From NCBI GenBank assembly GCA_903884655.1, contig CAISFO010000089.1:1-46311 (forward strand): DNA of 46,311 bases, read 5' to 3'. Below, in pieces: positions 42,578 to 46,311 of the stretch (position 1 is its first letter; the number at the start of each line of letters is the position of its first letter). The DNA is from an uncultured Holophagaceae bacterium (GTDB lineage: Bacteria > Acidobacteriota > Holophagae > Holophagales > Holophagaceae). The translations under genes were made by a program, and so were the position numbers. The notes under the pieces were generated by a model. The model worked only from the letters and a program-made list of their open reading frames with translations. It was not told where the DNA came from and made no database searches.

Positions 42578-43519
42578 ATGCTTCACCTCCCGGCAGGGAA
42601 TGCCATCTGCTATTCGGGCTACCGGCAGGGGCAGAGCCCAGGCCTGCGGGTCTACCCCTCTTCGGACGAGATCCTGGAGGACCTGCTCATCCTGCGGAAA
42701 CAGTGGCGCCTCCTGCGTCTGTATGACTGCAGCCCGCATGCGGTGAGGGTCCTGGAGGCCATCCGGGCCGAGAAGCTCGACATGAAGATCATGCTGGGCG
42801 CCTCCCTGGGCGCCGAGATGAACAACTTCGGGTGTCCCTGGGGTGCCACTTACGGGGCGGAGGAACTGGAGGCCAACCGGAGGGAAAATGAGGCCGAGAT
42901 CGGGCGGCTCATCGCCCTCGCGCAGCGCTACGAAGACATCGTCTTTTCCGTCGCCGTGGGCAACGAGGCGACGGTGGACTGGACCGACCATTTCGTGCCG
43001 GTTCCACGCATGATCGAGCTGGTCCAGCGGGTCCGGCGGGCCGTGGTCCAGCCGGTCACCGTCTGCGAGAACTACGTGCCCTGGCAGCACGAGCTCCGGG
43101 GGCTGGCGGAGGAGCTCGACTTCATCTCCCTGCACACCTACCCCGTCTGGGAGTACAAACAGGTTCACGAAGCCATCCACTACACCATGGACAACTACCA
43201 CCGGGTGGCCCGCCTCTACCATGACAAGCCGGTGGTCATCACCGAGGCCGGCTGGGCGACCAGCTCGAACGGCCGGGGCATCGAGCGGGAGAATTCTTCG
43301 GAGGAGTTCCAGGAGATCTACTACCGGGATCTGATGGCCTGGACCCGGGCCGAGGGCATCCTCACCTTCTTCTTCGAGGCCTTCGATGAGCCCTGGAAGG
43401 GGTCTCCGGACCCGCTGGAACCCGAGAAGCACTGGGGCTTGTTCACCGTGGACCGTCGGCCCAAGAAGGTGATGCAGGGGCTCTTTCCCGAACGCCTGCC
43501 GTCCTCTCAGGCGAGGTAG
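42578..43519 (+). CDS. Second cytoplasmic GH17 enzyme
   Basis: This single-domain GH17 protein (313 aa) also lacks a signal peptide. The barrel shows AICYSGYRQGQSPG, LRLYDCSPHAVRVLEAI, acid/base E130 in VAVGNEATV, DFISLHTYPVWEYKQ, nucleophile E223 in VVITEAGW, and FFFEAFDEPWKGSPD. It resembles the barrel of the GH17 lipoprotein at 30955 more than its neighbour does: both have an xCYxGYRxGxxPG-like start and FEAFDEPWKG. CCGGAG precedes ATG 42578. Its stop overlaps the convergent GH30 gene by 13 bases. Confidence 0.87.
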   Translation: MLHLPAGNAICYSGYRQGQSPGLRVYPSSDEILEDLLILRKQWRLLRLYDCSPHAVRVLEAIRAEKLDMKIMLGASLGAEMNNFGCPWGATYGAEELEANRRENEAEIGRLIALAQRYEDIVFSVAVGNEATVDWTDHFVPVPRMIELVQRVRRAVVQPVTVCENYVPWQHELRGLAEELDFISLHTYPVWEYKQVHEAIHYTMDNYHRVARLYHDKPVVITEAGWATSSNGRGIERENSSEEFQEIYYRDLMAWTRAEGILTFFFEAFDEPWKGSPDPLEPEKHWGLFTVDRRPKKVMQGLFPERLPSSQAR

Positions 43520-44931
43520 GTCGCGATCGACCGTGGGGGGAGACTGGCCTCGGCGATGGCGCCAGGTTCGATGTCCAGCCGGAAGCGAATCCCCCGTTCG
43601 CTCCGGTTCATCACCACGATCGCCAAAGAGCCATCGGGGTTTCCAAAAGCGGCGGCTTCCAGGTCCCCGAAAGTGGTCGCGCACTGGAGCCGCCGTGCCC
43701 CGACCTTCACGAAGCGGGCGAAATGTCCGATGTAGAAGTAGGAACTTTGCCGCAGCAGGGCGTCGTTGGCTGGGTTGACCAGGATGGGGGCGCTGCAGTA
43801 GTTCCCAGCATGGTTGGGTCCCCCTGCGTGATCGAGCACCAGGTTCCAGTCGATCCAGCCTTCGGTCCAGCGGTTCAGGTCGTTGATCATCGCGTGGACG
43901 TAGCGTTCGCCGAGCTCCCAGGAGTCGAGATGGGGACCGCCCTCCTGGCAGCCCTCGGTGAAGAGCAGGTGCTTGTCCGGCCAGGCTTCGTGGGCCTGCT
44001 GGACGTGGTCGAAATGGTTTTCCCCGTACCAGTGGAAGCCGATGCCCCAGACGAACCTTGCAGCCTCCGCATCGGCGTACACCACCTTGGCCCGCTCGAT
44101 CATCAAGTCCCGGTTGTGGTCCCAGATGAGGATGTTGACGTGGGCGAATCCGGCAGCTTCCAGCTCAGGACCCAGGAAATCCCGCACGAAATCGCGCTCT
44201 TCTTCGGAGGTGTAGAGGCAGGAATCCCAGCGCTGGGCCGCCATCGGTTCGTTCTGCACCGAGACGCCCCAGATCGGGATCCCTTCGGCGGCATAGGCCT
44301 CGATGAAGCGCACGAAACAGCGGGCCCAGGCCCGGCGGCACTCGGGTTTGAGCCTGCCGCCGTGGTTCATCTGGCCATTGCTCTTCATCCAGGCCGGCGG
44401 GCTCCAGGGCGAGGCCAGCAGCTTGAGGGGTTCCCCGGCCATCTGCTGGGCGGCCTGGATGAAGGGGATGAGCGCCTGCCGGTCCCGGGCGATGCTGAAG
44501 GAGGCGAGGTCGCAGTCGCCCGGTGTCTCCACGTGGGCATGGTTGCCCAGTGCGAAGTCACAGCTGCCCATGGGCACGCGGCAGAGCGAATAGCTGTGCC
44601 CGCTCCGGTCGTCGAAGTAGGCCTTTAGCAGCTCTTCCCGTCGCGCGGGGCTCAGCCCGAGCCAAGTGACGGCTGCGGCTTCCGTGAAGGCGCCGCCGAA
44701 GCCCAGGAGGGTCTGGAATAGCTGGCTTGGCCGTACCTCTACGGCGGGCAGATCGGCTCCGCTAACCCCCATGGGCAGACTGGGCCCTTCCGTCAATCGG
44801 CATTCCCCATCCCGTGCCGAGAGGAACACCCGAATGGCGGATCCTGGAACGCTCCGGCCTGCCCGGGGGGGCATGGGGGATCTCTCGGAAGCGGGCAGGG
44901 TGGAAGGACTGGGCTGCCCTGCTTCAGCCAT
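43507..44931 (-). CDS. Glycoside hydrolase family 30 enzyme
   Basis: This GH30 hydrolase (474 aa) has a TIM barrel plus a C-terminal beta domain. TLLGFGGAFTEAAAVTW starts the barrel. GVSVQNEPMAAQRWDSC gives acid/base E228, LLFTEGCQEGG gives nucleophile E326, and the end (NPDGSLAIVVMNRSERG...PPRSIATYLA) is the typical side domain. Family activities include beta-glucosylceramidase, beta-1,6-glucanase and beta-glucosidase. Context suggests cutting of beta-1,6 branches or gluco-oligosaccharides. No signal peptide is seen, so it is probably cytoplasmic. ATG 44931 overlaps the ROK stop by eight bases. Earlier and later ATGs are possible. Confidence 0.88.
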   Translation of the reverse strand: MAEAGQPSPSTLPASERSPMPPRAGRSVPGSAIRVFLSARDGECRLTEGPSLPMGVSGADLPAVEVRPSQLFQTLLGFGGAFTEAAAVTWLGLSPARREELLKAYFDDRSGHSYSLCRVPMGSCDFALGNHAHVETPGDCDLASFSIARDRQALIPFIQAAQQMAGEPLKLLASPWSPPAWMKSNGQMNHGGRLKPECRRAWARCFVRFIEAYAAEGIPIWGVSVQNEPMAAQRWDSCLYTSEEERDFVRDFLGPELEAAGFAHVNILIWDHNRDLMIERAKVVYADAEAARFVWGIGFHWYGENHFDHVQQAHEAWPDKHLLFTEGCQEGGPHLDSWELGERYVHAMINDLNRWTEGWIDWNLVLDHAGGPNHAGNYCSAPILVNPANDALLRQSSYFYIGHFARFVKVGARRLQCATTFGDLEAAAFGNPDGSLAIVVMNRSERGIRFRLDIEPGAIAEASLPPRSIATYLA

Positions 44932-46039
44932 GTCCGGACCTGTCCAGCGCAGCCAGGGCGAATGCATAGGCCCCGGTCGAGATGGCCCGGCTGGTGCCGA
45001 GGGTGGAGAGTCCCACGCCGATGCGCTTCATCGGGTCGTACTCGACTTCGCGGCCGCTGCCCGGAACGGAAAGCCGCATTGGCGCCCCCGCCAGGAATTC
45101 CGCTCGTTCCTTGGCGTCTTCCAGGTTGAAGGCCCGGACCTCCAGCCGGGGATGGACCCCCTTCGCCCTGGATCGGAGGGTGCCACGCATCTCCTCGACC
45201 AGGGCCGGCAGGATGAGCCCGGCCGCGCCCGCAAGTCCTCCTCCCACGACCACCAGCCCATCCACGACGGCGGAGATGTGGGCCAGGGTGTCTCCGGCCA
45301 CTTCGCCCAGGCGGCGGAAGGCCTCGACGGCGGCCGCCTGATCTCCTTCCAGCTCCCCGCAGGCGATGGCGTAGATGCCCTTCGGCTCGGGCACGGACTC
45401 GATGGGCAGCCCGGCGCCTTCCGCGTAGGTCCGCTTCACGGCCCGGATGCTGACCCCTTCCTCGGCGGTGGTGGTGGGATCCAGCTTGTTCCGCATGCAC
45501 CAGATCTCGGCCCCCGCGCAGTTGTCGCCCAGGAACAGGCGGCCATCGTGGACGAGTCCTCCCCCGAAGCCGGTTCCGAGGGTGACTCCGAAGAGATTGT
45601 GGAAACGCTTGGGATTGCCCGCCGCCTCCAGGGCCCGGTTCACGGTGGGCAGGAGCCCGGCGATGGCCTCGCCGTAGGCGAACAGGTCCCCGTCGTTGTT
45701 GATGTAGACGGGAATTCCGAACTCGTCTTCGAGCAGGGGCCCCAGGGGCACCCCCCCCCGGAATCCCGGCAGGTTGTAGAGGTCTCCGATGATGCCGTTG
45801 GGGTAGTCAGCGGGGCCCGGAAAGGCGAAGCTGATGGCTACCGGCGCCCGTCCCAGGCGCGGGAGCATGCCTCGGAATCCCGCAAGGATGTTCCCGAGGC
45901 AGGCCGCGAGGTCGTGCCCATCAGTCGGCTTGGTGACCGGCTCAAGGATGTCGCGCCCCCCCTGGATGGCGCTGAAGACCAGGTGCGTGCCGCCCGCGTC
46001 GAGGGTCAGGACGATGCGTGGATCGTGGTGGAGTTCCAT
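44924..46039 (-). CDS. ROK-family sugar kinase (probable glucokinase)
   Basis: This ROK-family protein (371 aa) shows the phosphate-binding LTLDAGGTHLVF at the start, YINNDGDLFAYGEA with the likely catalytic aspartate, GVTLGTGFGGGLV, and a second ATP-site segment LVVVGGGLAGAAGL. The usual zinc-binding CxCGxxGCxE box is replaced by GDNCAGAEIWCMRNK, so it is a divergent branch. Lacking a DNA-binding domain, it is a kinase, not a repressor. It probably phosphorylates glucose released by the GH17 and GH30 enzymes. It starts the minus-strand pair ROK-GH30, and its leader runs to the right edge. Confidence 0.85.
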   Translation of the reverse strand: MELHHDPRIVLTLDAGGTHLVFSAIQGGRDILEPVTKPTDGHDLAACLGNILAGFRGMLPRLGRAPVAISFAFPGPADYPNGIIGDLYNLPGFRGGVPLGPLLEDEFGIPVYINNDGDLFAYGEAIAGLLPTVNRALEAAGNPKRFHNLFGVTLGTGFGGGLVHDGRLFLGDNCAGAEIWCMRNKLDPTTTAEEGVSIRAVKRTYAEGAGLPIESVPEPKGIYAIACGELEGDQAAAVEAFRRLGEVAGDTLAHISAVVDGLVVVGGGLAGAAGLILPALVEEMRGTLRSRAKGVHPRLEVRAFNLEDAKERAEFLAGAPMRLSVPGSGREVEYDPMKRIGVGLSTLGTSRAISTGAYAFALAALDRSGHG

Positions 46040-46311
46040 GACAACCCGTCTGTGGCCGGATGGTGGTTGACTGCAGGTCCGTTGTCCATGGGATGCCGGA
46101 CCGGTTCAGGAGTCCAAGAAAGAACAGGATTGATCCACCGTGGCTGTTCCAGCCGGGCATGGGAATACCCTTTCCTGATTATCGGCGACCCTCAGCCTGA
46201 AGGTTAGGCATCAGCCACTTCCGAGGCATGAAGTCTTGGACTTTGGAAAATCATTCGCCTGGGGTCTTGCGTCATAGGTTAAAACCTATAAACTGTAATC
46301 AGGATGCCCCA
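46040..46311. other. Leader region of the ROK-GH30 operon at the right edge
   Basis: No gene is visible in these 272 bases. The far right is AT-rich and carries a palindrome. A promoter for the ROK operon, or for a divergent gene beyond the edge, probably lies between 46180 and 46311. Confidence 0.5.
46274..46289. promoter_or_regulatory. Perfect palindrome, candidate operator
   Basis: ATAGGTT-AA-AACCTAT is a 7-2-7 inverted repeat in the AT-rich leader upstream of the ROK-GH30 operon. Its size and symmetry suit a dimeric repressor or activator site. The cognate regulator is unknown. Confidence 0.45.

Noticed and set aside
44666..46207. 513-residue frame antisense to GH30 and ROK genes
   Set aside because: Spans two well-supported genes on the other strand and reads as low-complexity sequence.
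1..46311. tRNA, rRNA and CRISPR content
   Set aside because: No cloverleaf, rRNA-like stretch or regularly spaced repeat was recognised by eye. A dedicated RNA search was not possible here.

Overview
The window is GC-rich bacterial chromosome from a Gram-negative organism, most likely an acidobacterium of the Holophagae (Geothrix/Holophaga-like). This is an inference. It rests on an Oar-like TonB-dependent receptor with an N-terminal carboxypeptidase-regulatory domain, a small CxxCH-rich cytochrome, strongly GC-biased codons, and the mix of outer-membrane and lipoprotein genes. No rRNA, tRNA or CRISPR array was recognised.

Region 1 (1-5.6 kb): the left edge carries the end of an IS21-like insertion sequence and a doubtful small ORF. 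The 5-oxoprolinase operon pxpB-pxpC-pxpA follows on the minus strand. It diverges from a two-gene operon for an MFS carrier and an amidohydrolase-2 family hydrolase. Region 2 (5.9-25 kb) is mostly housekeeping and signalling. It holds the TonB-dependent receptor, a chemotaxis receptor, mutS2, rpsU (with a partially duplicated tail), a Ser/Thr kinase with a receiver-like N-terminus, the overlapping set psd-scpB-zinc-ribbon, a HutD-like protein, a TauE-like permease, a GMP reductase-type enzyme, a pentahaem cytochrome, a GAF protein, an HTH protein and htpG.

Region 3 (25-46.3 kb) is a compact beta-1,3-glucan utilisation locus without SusC/SusD. One minus-strand operon encodes an outer-membrane porin, a GH17 lipoprotein, an aldose-epimerase-like protein, a GPH-family sugar symporter and a large GH94/GH149-type phosphorylase. 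A secreted GH81 endo-beta-1,3-glucanase diverges from it. Next come a XylR-like regulator (sugar-binding domain fused to an AraC DNA-binding domain), a multi-module lipoprotein that looks like a non-catalytic surface glycan-binding protein, a lone HlyD-type adaptor, an unknown 88-residue protein, and two GH17 enzymes without signal peptides. A GH30 enzyme and a ROK sugar kinase run in from the right.

A coherent route can be inferred. GH81 and the GH17 lipoprotein cut beta-1,3-glucan outside the inner membrane, helped by the binding lipoprotein. The porin and the GPH symporter bring in oligosaccharides. The phosphorylase, GH17 and GH30 enzymes break them down in the cytoplasm, and the epimerase-like protein and ROK kinase handle free glucose. 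The AT-rich stretches at 34.1-34.4 kb, 37.9-38.3 kb and the right edge are the likely control regions.
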